A stretch of 64,000 nt of DNA from Catellatospora paridis. Lineage in GTDB: Bacteria; Actinomycetota; Actinomycetes; Mycobacteriales; Micromonosporaceae. The stretch's first letter is position 1. Each line of letters starts with the position of its first letter. The notes beneath the pieces were generated by a model, which saw nothing but the letters and a program-made list of their open reading frames with translations, was not told the origin of the DNA and ran no database searches. Position numbers and translations under genes: made by a program. Shown here in pieces: positions 1-8,229 of the stretch. The DNA lies in assembly GCF_009720365.1 (NCBI RefSeq), contig NZ_ML769312.1, forward strand, positions 744,001 through 808,000, given 5' to 3'.

Positions 1-930
1 CGGCCGGGCGCGTCGGCCAGCACGCGCCAGGCCGTGCTCACCGCGCTGGACGTGCTCGGCTACGAGCGGCCCGGCCACCTGCACCGCACCGGCGCGGGGC
101 TGGTCGGGCTGATCCTGCCCGAGCTGGACAACCCGATCTTCCCGGCGTTCGCGCAGATCGCCGAGTCGACGCTGGCGCAGCAGGGCTACACGTCGATGCT
201 GTGCACGCAGACCCCGGGCACGGTCAGCGAGGACGAGTACGTCGACATGATGCGCGAGCGCGACGTCGCCGGGATCGTGTTCATGTCGGGCCTGCACGCC
301 GCCGCTGACGGCGACCCGGCGCGCTACCACCGGCTGACCACCGACGGCGTGCCGTTCGTGCTGGTCAACGGGTTCCTGCCGGGGGTGGCCGCGCCGTTCG
401 TGTCGTGCGACGAGCACGGCGCCGCCGAACTCGCCGTCGCGCACCTGGCCTCGCTCGGGCACCGGCGCATCGGGCTGGTCTGCGGGCCGCGCCGTTACAC
501 CCCGACCCGGCGCAAGGTCGCCGGCTACGTCGCGGCCATGGCCGGGCTGCACGACGGCGACCTCGAGGAGCTGATCGAGATCGCGCCGTTCGGCGTCGAG
601 GGCGGCCACGGGGCCGCGCTGCGGCTGCTGGACCGCGGCGTGACGGCGATGCTGTGCGGGTCGGACCTGATGGCGCTCGGCGCGATCCGGGCCGTGCGCG
701 CCAACGGGCTGTCCGTGCCCGGTGACGTGTCGGTGGTCGGGTTCGACGACTCGCTGCTGATGGCGTACACCGACCCGCCGCTGACCACGCTGCGCCAGCC
801 GGTGCGGGCGATGGCCCAGGCGGCGGTGCGCTCCCTGCTCGACGAGATCGGCGGCTACGCGGCCCCGCACAGCGAGTACATGTTCCGCCCGGAACTCGTC
901 GTCCGCGGCTCGACCGCGGCGCTGCGCTGA
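1..930 (+). CDS. LacI-family transcriptional regulator, 5' end outside window
   Basis: The frame is open from base 1, so the gene starts upstream of the window; 309 codons plus the stop are visible. The first residues end in STRQAVLTALDVLGYERP, which matches the end of a LacI helix-turn-helix and hinge helix, so only the first ~35-40 residues are missing. The rest is a periplasmic-binding-like effector domain: GLVGLILPELDNPIFPAF near the start, then GHRRIGLVCG and the usual SVVGFDDSLL close to the C-terminus. Proteins of this family bind palindromic operators and release them on binding a sugar. The effector cannot be told from sequence. No sugar genes follow directly; the next gene is an FKBP isomerase with its own promoter. 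A LacI-type palindrome lies far away at 45728-45741, but any link is speculation. Confidence 0.93.
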   Translation, partial: RPGASASTRQAVLTALDVLGYERPGHLHRTGAGLVGLILPELDNPIFPAFAQIAESTLAQQGYTSMLCTQTPGTVSEDEYVDMMRERDVAGIVFMSGLHAAADGDPARYHRLTTDGVPFVLVNGFLPGVAAPFVSCDEHGAAELAVAHLASLGHRRIGLVCGPRRYTPTRRKVAGYVAAMAGLHDGDLEELIEIAPFGVEGGHGAALRLLDRGVTAMLCGSDLMALGAIRAVRANGLSVPGDVSVVGFDDSLLMAYTDPPLTTLRQPVRAMAQAAVRSLLDEIGGYAAPHSEYMFRPELVVRGSTAALR

Positions 931-964
931 CAGCGTCGTTCGTGCCCCGCCTAGGATGGCCCTT

Positions 965-1339
965 ATGACCTTGAGCAAACCGACTGTGGAGTTCCCCGGG
1001 GGCGAGGCCCCGACCGACCTGGTGATCACCGACCTGACCGTCGGCACCGGCGACGAGGCCGTGCCCGGCCGCCAGGTCGTCGTGCACTACGTGGGCGTGA
1101 CCTTCGACGGCGGCGAGGAGTTCGACGCCTCCTGGAACCGCGGCTCCCCGTTCACGTTCCCGCTCGGCGGCGGCCGCGTCATCCAAGGCTGGGACCTGGG
1201 CGTAGCCGGCATGAAGGTGGGCGGCCGCCGCCAGCTGATCATCCCGGCCAAGCTCGCCTACGGCAACCGCGGCGCCGGCGGCGTCATCAAGCCCGGCGAC
1301 ACCCTCGTCTTCGTCGTCGACCTCCTCGAGGTCCGCTGA
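965..1339 (+). CDS. FKBP-type peptidyl-prolyl cis-trans isomerase
   Basis: A 124-residue single-domain FKBP, the usual size for the small cytoplasmic actinobacterial form. It catalyses cis-trans isomerisation of X-Pro bonds during folding. Visible family features are VVVHYVGVTFDGGEEFDASW, the GGGRVIQGWDLGVAGMKVGG active-site loop and LAYGNRGAGG...LVFVVDLLEV. No signal peptide or membrane segment is seen. I chose ATG 965 over the in-frame ATG 956 because a TAGGAT -10 box lies at 952-957, seven bases before 965; this fits leaderless transcription, and ATG 956 overlaps that box. The gene stands alone between the LacI gene and a palindromic repeat. Confidence 0.95.
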   Translation: MTLSKPTVEFPGGEAPTDLVITDLTVGTGDEAVPGRQVVVHYVGVTFDGGEEFDASWNRGSPFTFPLGGGRVIQGWDLGVAGMKVGGRRQLIIPAKLAYGNRGAGGVIKPGDTLVFVVDLLEVR

Positions 1340-1350
1340 CCCACTCCCCC

Positions 1351-1423
1351 GACGATCTTGCGCGAACGGTGGGGACGACACACTCGTTCCGGGCGTATCG
1401 CCAACAGTTCGCGCAAGATCGTC
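1351..1423. repeat. 73-bp palindromic element, copy 1
   Basis: Two perfect 17-bp inverted arms (GACGATCTTGCGCGAAC at 1351-1367 and its complement at 1407-1423) flank a 39-base loop. A second copy with identical arms and an equal loop length lies at 52838-52910; about 63 of 73 positions match. It sits 11 bases after the FKBP stop codon. It could be a REP or MITE-like mobile palindrome that also acts as a terminator. No target-site duplication is visible. Confidence 0.85.
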
Positions 1424-1473
1424 GGGATCATGGCGGGGCCGCGGAGAGGGATCTTGCGGGTTAGACTCGGCCG

Positions 1474-2052
1474 GTGCCGCTGCTGACCGTCGTCGATCCG
1501 CTGCCGTGGGCGCCGCGGCGTGTCCTGATCGCCGGCACGTCCGGGGCCGGCAAGACCACGCTGAGCACGTACATCGCCGCCGCGCTGGGGCTGCCCAGGG
1601 TCGAGCTCGACGCCCTGCACCACGGAGCCGACTGGGTGCCGCGGCCCACGTTCGCCGCTGAGGTCGCCGATTTCGTGGCGCAGCCCAGCTGGGTCACCGA
1701 GTGGCAGTACACCGACAAGCTCGGCGACCTGCTGGCAGGCCGCGCCGACACGGTCGTCTGGCTGGACCACCCGCGGCCCCTGGTCATGTGGCAGGTCACC
1801 GGGCGCACGCTGCGCCGCCGGTGGCGGCGTGAGCAGTTGTGGAACGGCAACACCGAGCCGCCCCTGCACACCCTGCTGACCGACCCCGAGCACGTGATCC
1901 GCTGGGCGTGGCGCACCCACGGCAAGCCCGGCCGGCGGGTGGCGGGCCTGCTGGAGCAGCGCGGCGAGCAGGTCGCGGTGGTCCGGCTGCGCGGGCGGGC
2001 CCAGGTCCGGCAATGGGTACGCAGGCTGCGCGACGGCTCCCTGCTCGGCTGA
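1474..2052 (+). CDS. small P-loop kinase-like ATPase
   Basis: A 192-residue protein with a clear Walker A motif GTSGAGKT at residues 21-28, and further elements typical of small nucleoside/adenylate kinase-like or DNA topology modulation (FlaR-like) proteins: ELDALHHGADWVPRP and VVWLDHPRPLVMWQV. The long WRREQLWNGNTEPPL and RWAWRTH stretch is also common to this group. It probably phosphorylates a small molecule or a nucleotide, but the substrate is unknown. The GTG start is placed six bases after a TAGACT box at 1462-1467, which fits leaderless transcription. It is a lone gene; the OsmC gene converges on it with 6 bases between the stop codons. Confidence 0.82.
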   Translation: MPLLTVVDPLPWAPRRVLIAGTSGAGKTTLSTYIAAALGLPRVELDALHHGADWVPRPTFAAEVADFVAQPSWVTEWQYTDKLGDLLAGRADTVVWLDHPRPLVMWQVTGRTLRRRWRREQLWNGNTEPPLHTLLTDPEHVIRWAWRTHGKPGRRVAGLLEQRGEQVAVVRLRGRAQVRQWVRRLRDGSLLG

Positions 2053-2058
2053 CGCCCC

Positions 2059-2532
2059 TCAGCCCTGGGCGGGGGTCACGACCACCGGCTCGTGGCGCAC
2101 CGGGAAGTTCACCGAGTTGGCGATGAAGCAGGCCTTGTGGGCGTCGTGGTGCAGCGCGAGCGCCTGCTCGGTCATCGACGCGTCGGCGACAGTGACCCGG
2201 GGCCGCAGCACGGCCTCGGTGAACCGGCCGCCGCCGTCGTCCTCGGTCATCGTGGCCTGCGGGGAGTCGGTGTAGCCGGTGACGACGACGCCGTTGACCG
2301 CGCACAGGTGCAGATACCACAGCAGGTGGCACTGTGACAGTGAGGCGAGCAGCAGCTGCTCGGGGTTCCAGCGGTCGGGTTCGCCGCGAAACGCCGGGTC
2401 CGACGAGCCCGGCAGGGTCGGCAGGCCGGGGGCGCTGACCTCGTGGGTGCGCCGGTAGGTGCGGTAGCTGTCGGTGCCGGTGCCCTCGTTGCCGGTCCAT
2501 TCGACGGTGAGTTCGTAGCGGTGCTCGCGCAT
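2059..2532 (-). CDS. OsmC-family peroxiredoxin-like protein
   Basis: A 157-residue OsmC/Ohr-superfamily protein. Family members reduce organic hydroperoxides with two cysteines. The first candidate lies in LLLASLSQCHLLWYLHLC and the second in AHKACFIANSVNFPV; the NPEQLLLASLSQC motif is the family signature. Length is slightly above the usual 140 residues because of the N-terminal strand region. The start ATG 2532 has a TAGGCT box (complement of 2539-2544) six bases upstream, again a leaderless pattern. It is transcribed away from GPP34, and the two promoters share a 62-bp gap. No OhrR-type regulator is adjacent. Confidence 0.9.
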   Translation of the reverse strand: MREHRYELTVEWTGNEGTGTDSYRTYRRTHEVSAPGLPTLPGSSDPAFRGEPDRWNPEQLLLASLSQCHLLWYLHLCAVNGVVVTGYTDSPQATMTEDDGGGRFTEAVLRPRVTVADASMTEQALALHHDAHKACFIANSVNFPVRHEPVVVTPAQG

Positions 2533-2594
2533 GGGCGCAGCCTAGTGCACCCGGTAGCCATCCCATATGAGGCCAAAGCGCCTAAACTCGGCCT

Positions 2595-3272
2595 ATGGAG
2601 CTCTCGCTGGCCGAGCAGCTGGTCCTGCTCAGTTATGACGACGCGACCGGCAGGCCGCTGGTGCCCATCAACCATCTCGACTGCGGCATCGAGGGCGCGG
2701 TCCTGCTCAGCCTGGCCAACGCCGGGCGGATCGCGATACGCCGCGGGCACGTGGAGGTCGTCGACCACACGCCCACCGGCGACCCGTCGCAGGACGCCGC
2801 CCTCGTGGAGATCGGCGAGGACGCCAAGGGCCACGCGCCCGACTGGTGGATCTACCACCTGGCGTCGCCGCACCACCGCCAGCGCCTGGTGGACAACCTC
2901 GTCGCGAAGGGCGTGCTGCGCCGCGAGGACCACCGGGTGGTCGGCGTCTTCCACCGGCCCCGCTACCCGCTGGTCGACCAGGCGCTCAAGAAGGACCTGG
3001 TGAACCGTATCCGCAGCCTGGTCAACCGGATCGCCGAACCCGACCGCGACACGGTCAGCCTGCTCGCGCTGAGCCACACCATGATGCTGGACCGCCACTA
3101 CTTCCCCGAGGTCAACCACGACGACATGCGCCACCGCGTCATGGAGCTGGCCGAGGGCGAGTGGGCGGCACCGGCCGTCGGCAAGGTCATCTATGCGATG
3201 AACATGGCCATCATGGCAGCCATCACCGGCGGCATAGCCTCCTCGTCCACCGCCGCCGTCTCCGCCAGCTGA
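2595..3272 (+). CDS. GPP34 (GOLPH3/Vps74-like) family protein
   Basis: A 225-residue protein matching the GPP34 family, the bacterial relatives of the Golgi phosphoprotein GOLPH3. The N-terminal MELSLAEQLVLLSYDDATGR and the GIEGAVLLSLANAGRIAI helix are characteristic, as are the central D...WWIYHL and LVDNLVAKGVLRRE stretches. The eukaryotic homologue binds phosphatidylinositol-4-phosphate; what the actinobacterial proteins do is not established. The C-terminus (MNMAIMAAITGGIASSSTAAVSAS) is small and hydrophobic, possibly a membrane-touching tail. Leaderless start: TAAACT at 2583-2588, ATG at 2595. Confidence 0.88.
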   Translation: MELSLAEQLVLLSYDDATGRPLVPINHLDCGIEGAVLLSLANAGRIAIRRGHVEVVDHTPTGDPSQDAALVEIGEDAKGHAPDWWIYHLASPHHRQRLVDNLVAKGVLRREDHRVVGVFHRPRYPLVDQALKKDLVNRIRSLVNRIAEPDRDTVSLLALSHTMMLDRHYFPEVNHDDMRHRVMELAEGEWAAPAVGKVIYAMNMAIMAAITGGIASSSTAAVSAS

Positions 3273-3403
3273 CACTGCGCCACCTGCCGCGTCTCTCGAA
3301 GTCTCGCGGCGTCCAGCGCCACGGGCGTCCGCCGGCGGCGTACCCCCTGCATGTCATCTTGATCACGATGCGCGCGGCCGGGCGGGCGGCCTACGGTACC
3401 GAC

Positions 3404-4387
3404 ATGCACGGCATCCCCCGCACCGATGAGGAACTGGCCCACACCTACCGCGACTTCGCGCTGCGGGAGGCGGCCGGGCGCTCACCGTCCTACGAGCGGC
3501 TGTGCCTCGGCATCGCCGCCGACGCCGAGGTGCTCGCCCTCGTCGGCGCGCTGCCGCTGGCCAAGCGCCAGCCCAACCTGCTGCTGGGCGCGGTCCGGCT
3601 GCTCGCCGGGCCGGTCGGCGACTACCCGGCGTTCCGGGACTGGCTGGTCGCGCACTGGCCCGCCGTACGCGAGCAGATGCTGGCCCGCAGCACGCAGACC
3701 AACGAGGCCGCACGGTGCGCGGTGCTGCTGCCCGTGCTCGCCGCGCTGCCGCAGCCGCTCGCGCTGATCGAGGTCGGCGCGTCCGCGGGGCTGTGCCTGT
3801 ACCCGGACCGCTACCGGTACCGCTACGGTGACCGCGCGCCGCTCGGCCCGGCCGACGCGCCCCTGCTGGAATGCTCCGTCGAGGGCCCGGCGCCGGTGCC
3901 GGACCGGCTGCCGCAGGTCGTCTGGCGGGCGGGCATCGACCTGAACCCGCTCGACGTCACCGACCCCGAAGACGTGCGCTGGCTGCAGAGCCTCATCTGG
4001 CCCGAGCACACCGAGCGGATGCGGCGCCTGACCGCCGCCGCGGCGATCGCAGCCGCCGACCCGCCGCTGCTGGTCCGCGGCGACCTCAACGAGTCCCTGG
4101 CGCGGCTGGCCGAGCAGGCCCCCGCCGAGGCGACCCTGGTCGTGTTCCACACCGCCGTGCTGGCCTACCTCGACGCGGCAGGCGTGGACCGGTTCGCGAC
4201 GCAGATGGCCGAACTGGCGCGGCAGCGACCGGGCACCGTGTGGCTGAGCAACGAGGCGCCCCGGGTCGTCCCGCAGGTCGCCGCGCGGCTGCCCCGCGAG
4301 GCCCCGCCGGGCCGGTTCGCGCTGGCCGTCGACGGCCGGCCGGTGGCCTTCACCATGCCACACGGCCAGGGCGTCGAATGGCTCTGA
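3404..4387 (+). CDS. DUF2332 family protein
   Basis: A 327-residue cytoplasmic protein of the actinobacterial DUF2332 family, function unknown. Diagnostic stretches are TYRDFALREAAGRSPSYERL, the QPNLLLGAVRLL helix, QTNEAARCAVLLP and LIEVGASAGLCLYPDRYRYR. The GASAGL loop resembles the glycine-rich SAM-binding loop of methyltransferases, and VVFHTAVLAYLD plus WLSNEAP further down fit a Rossmann-like fold, so a degenerate methyltransferase is possible; this is inference. ATG 3404 is preceded by TACGGT at 3392-3397, six bases away. The longer upstream frame has no better start. Confidence 0.85.
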   Translation: MHGIPRTDEELAHTYRDFALREAAGRSPSYERLCLGIAADAEVLALVGALPLAKRQPNLLLGAVRLLAGPVGDYPAFRDWLVAHWPAVREQMLARSTQTNEAARCAVLLPVLAALPQPLALIEVGASAGLCLYPDRYRYRYGDRAPLGPADAPLLECSVEGPAPVPDRLPQVVWRAGIDLNPLDVTDPEDVRWLQSLIWPEHTERMRRLTAAAAIAAADPPLLVRGDLNESLARLAEQAPAEATLVVFHTAVLAYLDAAGVDRFATQMAELARQRPGTVWLSNEAPRVVPQVAARLPREAPPGRFALAVDGRPVAFTMPHGQGVEWL

Positions 4388-4458
4388 GGCCGCACCGTCC
4401 CTTCGCGACTTGCCCGGCGGCCGGTCGGCTCTAGAGTGTTGCCGTCGGAGGGACAGCG

Positions 4459-5172
4459 ATGGCGGAGCAGAACAGCCGGGCGGCGGCCGGGCGGGCCAAG
4501 GACGAGCACACGGCGACCGACGTCGCCGCCAGCTCGATCGCCGGGCTGGGCATGCTGGTCGGAGCATTGGGCGCGGCCGGGCTGGTGCTCGTGCTGTGCA
4601 CCAACTCCCTGGCCGGAGTGGGCCTGACCATGGTCAACATCGCGGTCCCGGCGATCGCGTTCGGGTACGCGCTGCTCGACACCGTCCCGCGCGATGCCCT
4701 GCGGCCGCGCCGGATCGGTGCGGTGGTGCTGGCGCTGGTCATCGCGGCCGGTGCGACCGGCGTCAGCTGGGGCGTGTCCGGGGTGGCGATGCGCCAGTTC
4801 GCGCCCGCCGACTACATCGGCCGGTACGGCGAGCGCGTCCAGGTCGCCGTCATGGACGCCGACTGCCGCCACGGGACCATCTGGCGGCGCGGGCCGCGCG
4901 CCGACTTCTACTGCGAGGGCGCGACGTGGCGGGCCGGCGGCCGCGACGAGCGCGGCCGGCTCACCCTGTTCTACCAGGAGATGGAGCCCCGCTCGCAGGC
5001 CCGGCAGATCGACGCGTACGTGCTCGGCAACGAGGGCTACAGCGTGGAGCGGGTCGGCGAGGTCGAGTCCTGGGCGTGGTGGGCGGGACGGCCGCTGTGG
5101 CTGCTGCTGGGCCTGCCGGTGCTGGCCGCCGGCCTGCTGCTGCGCCGCGACCTGGTCGCCCGGAGGGACTGA
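4459..5172 (+). CDS. membrane protein of unknown function
   Basis: A 237-residue protein that I do not recognise. It has three hydrophobic helices in the first half (about 28-48, 53-73 and 84-106), a soluble, probably extracytoplasmic segment of ~95 residues containing two cysteines (DADC and FYCEGA) that could form a disulphide, and a fourth helix near 207-226 ending in RRDLVARRD. ATG 4459 has a good ribosome-binding site (GGAGGGA at 4447-4453). A TAGAGT box lies further upstream at 4432-4437, so unlike many neighbours this gene seems to have a short leader. The next gene also encodes a membrane protein. Confidence 0.7.
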   Translation: MAEQNSRAAAGRAKDEHTATDVAASSIAGLGMLVGALGAAGLVLVLCTNSLAGVGLTMVNIAVPAIAFGYALLDTVPRDALRPRRIGAVVLALVIAAGATGVSWGVSGVAMRQFAPADYIGRYGERVQVAVMDADCRHGTIWRRGPRADFYCEGATWRAGGRDERGRLTLFYQEMEPRSQARQIDAYVLGNEGYSVERVGEVESWAWWAGRPLWLLLGLPVLAAGLLLRRDLVARRD

Positions 5173-5267
5173 CGTCCCGGTGGGCCGGTGTGCACGGTCC
5201 CGCCGATCGGTCCAGGCGGCCGGAACACCGTCGGCCGCGGGCTTGACGGCCGCGTTACCGTGCGGTC

Positions 5268-6110
5268 GTGATCAGACCGATCTCCGCCCCCTACCGTGTC
5301 ACGGCCACCGTCGTGGCGCTGCTCGGGCTGTCCGCCGCCGCGCCGTTCCTGTACCGGACCGGGCCGGTCGGGTACGCCGCGCTGCTGGTGCCCCTCGGGC
5401 TGCTGCTCGCACTGGCGTGGGCGATCCGGCTCGGGCAGTGGATGCTGGCAGCCGGCGCGCCGCCGTGGCCGGCCCGGCTGACCCTGCATCTGGCGCAGAG
5501 CCCGCAGGCGGGGCAGCGCGGGCGGGCGGTCCGGGCCGCCGACGCGATCGGCCGCGACGCGGACTTCGACACCACCCCGGCGGGCTACGCCGTGTGGGCG
5601 GTGCTGCGCCGCGGCAGCGCCCCGCAACTGCACCAGCGCGTGGTGTGGGAGCGGTGGCTGCGCGCGTCGACCGGCGAGCAGCGGGTGCTGGTGCACCGCC
5701 GGGCGGGCGTCGCCGTGTTGGACGTCGAGGGCCACGGCCGGATCTGGCCGTCGAGCTTCACGCTGCGCCGCCGGCCCTGGGGCGTGGTGCTGACCCCGCT
5801 GGGCCGGACGTCCGCGGCCCACGACCTGTCGTGGTGGCGGCTGCTGACGGTCATCGTCATGGTGGTGGCGCTGCTCGCCGGTCCGGCGCTGGGGCGCGGC
5901 GATCACCTGGACGCGGCCTGGGCGACCGGGTACATCGTCGTGCTCGCGTTCGCCGTCGGGCAGTGGTTCGGGGTGATGCCACCGGGGCGGCAGAGCCGGG
6001 AACGGCCCGCGGCCGGCGGGGGCGCCGAGGTCCCCAGGCCGCGCGCCGAACCCGCCAAAGCGCACCGCGGCGGCCGCTTCACCGGCACGTCGAAGACCCG
6101 CAAGCGTTAG
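5268..6110 (+). CDS. membrane protein of unknown function
   Basis: A 280-residue protein with two N-terminal hydrophobic helices (about 8-27 and 32-52), a central soluble region of ~120 residues rich in Arg and Trp, and two further helices (about 184-204 and 215-235). The C-terminus is basic (AKAHRGGRFTGTSKTRKR) and likely cytoplasmic. No family was recognised. GTG 5268 is preceded by TACCGT at 5256-5261, which fits leaderless transcription. The gene ends at a strong hairpin shared with the convergent GlsB-like gene. Confidence 0.68.
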   Translation: MIRPISAPYRVTATVVALLGLSAAAPFLYRTGPVGYAALLVPLGLLLALAWAIRLGQWMLAAGAPPWPARLTLHLAQSPQAGQRGRAVRAADAIGRDADFDTTPAGYAVWAVLRRGSAPQLHQRVVWERWLRASTGEQRVLVHRRAGVAVLDVEGHGRIWPSSFTLRRRPWGVVLTPLGRTSAAHDLSWWRLLTVIVMVVALLAGPALGRGDHLDAAWATGYIVVLAFAVGQWFGVMPPGRQSRERPAAGGGAEVPRPRAEPAKAHRGGRFTGTSKTRKR

Positions 6111-6155
6111 GAAGGGCACCTTCTGCAACGCGTGGCGATGTGAAGGTGCCCTTCC
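6110..6155. terminator. bidirectional hairpin terminator
   Basis: A perfect 14-bp stem (6110-6123 with 6142-6155) and an 18-base loop lie between two convergent genes. The left arm begins on the last base of the upstream stop codon. A short TTTCC follows on the plus strand. The AAGGGCACC/GGTGCCCTT arms suit a factor-independent terminator working in both directions. Confidence 0.75.
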
Positions 6156-6191
6156 TTTCCCTACCCCCACGGAGGGCTTGCGGTGCAGTGG

Positions 6192-6548
6192 TCAGGTGGT
6201 GGTGTTGCGGCGGCGGCGGCGTACGGGGCGGCCGCCTTCGTCGGCTATGAAGGTGCGGGTCAGGGCCATCGCGATGATGATGCCGACGACCGCGCAGACC
6301 ACCTGCACCAGCAGCTCCGACCAGCTCCAGGTGAAGTGCCAGCCGGCCCAGTCCCAGTCCAGCCGGGCCGGCCACCTGCTCTCCCAGCCCAGCTGGCGCG
6401 AGACCCAGGTGCCTGCCAGCGCGGCGAGGATGCCCACCACGAAGGTGGCGATGACTCCGATGTTCTGGCGGCCGGGGAGAACCAGCCGGCCGAGGGTGCC
6501 GATCACGATTCCGATGAGGATTGCGCTCAGGATTCCGGTCGCCGTCAT
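6192..6548 (-). CDS. GlsB/YeaQ/YmgE-family stress membrane protein
   Basis: A 118-residue protein with the glycine-rich helices of the transglycosylase-associated (GlsB/YeaQ/YmgE) family: ILSAILIGIVIGTLGRLVLPG, then VIATFVVGILAALAGTWV and a last helix VVCAVVGIIIAMAL. An insert of ~25 tryptophan-rich residues (WESRWPARLDWDWAGWHF) lies between helices 2 and 3, where shorter family members have only a loop. The tail RRRRRNTTT is cytoplasmic. Members are general-stress membrane proteins without a proven biochemical role. Upstream, GATTAA and GGGTAG on the minus strand loosely resemble a stress-sigma promoter, but the match is weak. Confidence 0.85.
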   Translation of the reverse strand: MTATGILSAILIGIVIGTLGRLVLPGRQNIGVIATFVVGILAALAGTWVSRQLGWESRWPARLDWDWAGWHFTWSWSELLVQVVCAVVGIIIAMALTRTFIADEGGRPVRRRRRNTTT

Positions 6549-6646
6549 GGCGGGCGACTACCCACTCGCGCGGCCTTTAATCCTCTCCGCGATACCGGTC
6601 CCGGGCGGCTTTGGACAGGCCTGTCCCGACGGTGCGGCAACGGCTG

Positions 6647-7075
6647 TCAGGACCAGGGTTTCTCCAGCTGGATGGTGGTGACCGAGGCGACGATCGCGGT
6701 GTAGCGCTCGGGCCGGTCGGTGAGGATGTAGGCGTCGGTGCGCACCGCGAGCATGGTCAGGTCGGAGTCGGCGAGTTCGTGCAGGCGGTCCGGGTCGGGG
6801 CGGGTGAGGTCCATGAACCTGCCCAGGCTGCGCCAGTCGGCGGTGGACTCGACCACGATGCAGTTGTCGTTGGTGCGCAGCACGTCGACGAGGTGGGCGT
6901 CGGCGCCGCGGGCCAGCGCCTCAGCCAGGGACGCCGAGGTGACGGCGAAAAGTTCGCCCTCGTCGCCGAACTCGCCGATGATCTCGCCGACGGTCTCGTG
7001 CGCACCGAACGCGCAGATCGCGGACGCGTCGAGGATGAGGCGGATCGGGGCGATGCCGTCGCCGGGTTCGGTCAC
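6647..7075 (-). CDS. PIN-domain toxin (VapC-like)
   Basis: A 142-residue PIN-domain protein. These are metal-dependent ribonucleases using three or four acidic residues; here LILDASAICAF supplies the first Asp, SLAEAL the conserved Glu, DSDLTMLA the third acidic position, and ILTDRPERY the last Asp. The length fits VapC toxins. It overlaps the upstream small gene by four bases (ATGA), so the two are translated together, as in type II toxin-antitoxin modules. Its RNA target cannot be predicted from sequence. Confidence 0.8.
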   Translation of the reverse strand: MTEPGDGIAPIRLILDASAICAFGAHETVGEIIGEFGDEGELFAVTSASLAEALARGADAHLVDVLRTNDNCIVVESTADWRSLGRFMDLTRPDPDRLHELADSDLTMLAVRTDAYILTDRPERYTAIVASVTTIQLEKPWS

Positions 7076-7353
7076 GCCGCCCAGCCCATGCGGCGGCGCA
7101 GTTCGTCACGGTCGGCGCTGCCGTGCTCGGCGCGCCGGGCGGCGTCGTCGAGCTGCTCACGGGCCCACAGGCGGGCGCGGCGGCGGCGCTCCTCGGTCAG
7201 CGGCACGCCGTGGTGGCGCTGGTAGGCCTCGGCCTCCGCATCCTGGGCGATCTTGCGCCGGACCAGGCGGTTCACCTCGGCGGAGGCGTTCTCGTGTGTC
7301 TTGAGGTACGCGACGACGTCGTCGGCCAGGTAGAAGCTCTTGGTCTCACCCAT
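7072..7353 (-). CDS. antitoxin-like small protein of the VapBC-type pair
   Basis: A 93-residue basic, helical protein. The N-terminal KSFYLADDVVAYLKTHENAS reads like a ribbon-helix-helix strand plus first helix (cf. VapB/ParD-type antitoxins), followed by a long charged helix (ERRRRARLWAREQLDDAARR) that could wrap the toxin. It is the first gene of the pair and its stop codon overlaps the PIN-domain start. ATG 7353 is chosen because a TAGTCT box (complement of 7361-7366) sits seven bases upstream. Such antitoxins usually repress their own promoter. The family is inferred from position and composition, not from a strong motif. Confidence 0.72.
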   Translation of the reverse strand: MGETKSFYLADDVVAYLKTHENASAEVNRLVRRKIAQDAEAEAYQRHHGVPLTEERRRRARLWAREQLDDAARRAEHGSADRDELRRRMGWAA

Positions 7354-7443
7354 GCCCAATAGACTAGCGCCCGATCTCTGATAGGGCCATCACAGCGATA
7401 ATCCATTGGCTTGCGCAGGCCCGGGGCGGCTACAACAGACGGC

Positions 7444-8229
7444 GTGATCGTGAAGTATCCGCGGACGCCGCATCTGGCCGGATCGCGCCTGCAGCCGGGC
7501 GACGAGGACCTGGCCCAGGTGCCGTTCGCGCGTGTCCGCGGACGCCACCTGGTCGCCGAGGAGAAGCTGGACGGCGCGAACGCGGGCATCAGCTTCACCG
7601 CCGACGGCGCGCTGCGGCTGCAGTCGCGCGGGCACCACCTGTCCGGCGGGCCGCGGGAGCGGCAGTTCGCGGTGCTCAAGTCGTGGGCGGCCACCGTCGC
7701 GCCGCTGCTGTGGGAACGGCTGTCCGACCGCTACGTCTGCTACGGCGAGTGGATGTACGCCAAGCACACCGTCTTCTACGACGCGCTGCCGCACTACTTC
7801 TGCGAGTTCGACGTGCTGGACACGGCGACGGGCGAGTTCCTGGACACGCCGCGGCGGCGGGAGCTGCTGGCCGGGCTGCCGGTGCACAGCGTGCCGGTGC
7901 TCGCGGCGGGGCGGTTCGAGCGGCTGGAGCAGCTGACGGGGCTGGTGGGGGCGTCGGTGTGCCGTACGCCCGGGTGGCGGGACAGCCTGGCCGACGCGGC
8001 CGCGGAGGCCGGGGTCGACCCGGAGCGGGCCGCCGCCGAAAGCGACCGGTCCGACGAGATGGAAGGGCTCTACCTCAAGGTCGAGGAGGGCGGCCGGGTG
8101 GTGGAGCGCTACAAGTGGGTGCGGCACAGCTTCCTGACCGCGGTGCTGGACTCCGGCTCGCACTGGGCGGACCGGCCCATCGTGGCCAACCGCCTGGCCG
8201 ACCCCGGGGTGCTCTATGCAGGCCTTTGA
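7444..8229 (+). CDS. ATP-dependent RNA ligase
   Basis: A 261-residue nucleotidyltransferase with the covalent-ligase motifs in order: motif I KLDG (Lys41, the AMP-accepting residue), motif Ia SRGHHL, motif III YGEWMYAKHTVFYD, IIIa FCEFDVLD, motif IV EMEGLYLKVE and motif V ERYKWVR. It joins 3'-OH and 5'-phosphate RNA ends by way of ligase-AMP and RNA-AMP intermediates. The size is that of a bare catalytic domain with little added. Its stop codon overlaps the start of the HD-Pnk gene by 14 bases, so ligation and end-healing are co-produced. The GTG start follows CTACAA seven to eight bases upstream; the -10 match is poor. Confidence 0.9.
   Translation: MIVKYPRTPHLAGSRLQPGDEDLAQVPFARVRGRHLVAEEKLDGANAGISFTADGALRLQSRGHHLSGGPRERQFAVLKSWAATVAPLLWERLSDRYVCYGEWMYAKHTVFYDALPHYFCEFDVLDTATGEFLDTPRRRELLAGLPVHSVPVLAAGRFERLEQLTGLVGASVCRTPGWRDSLADAAAEAGVDPERAAAESDRSDEMEGLYLKVEEGGRVVERYKWVRHSFLTAVLDSGSHWADRPIVANRLADPGVLYAGL

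Noticed and set aside
365-1381. Minus-strand open frame across the LacI and FKBP genes
   Set aside because: It shadows two clear plus-strand genes and has no recognisable domain.
5243-5261. TTGACG with TACCGT as a -35/-10 pair before 5268
   Set aside because: Only seven bases separate the boxes, too few for a sigma-70 promoter; the TACCGT box alone is kept.
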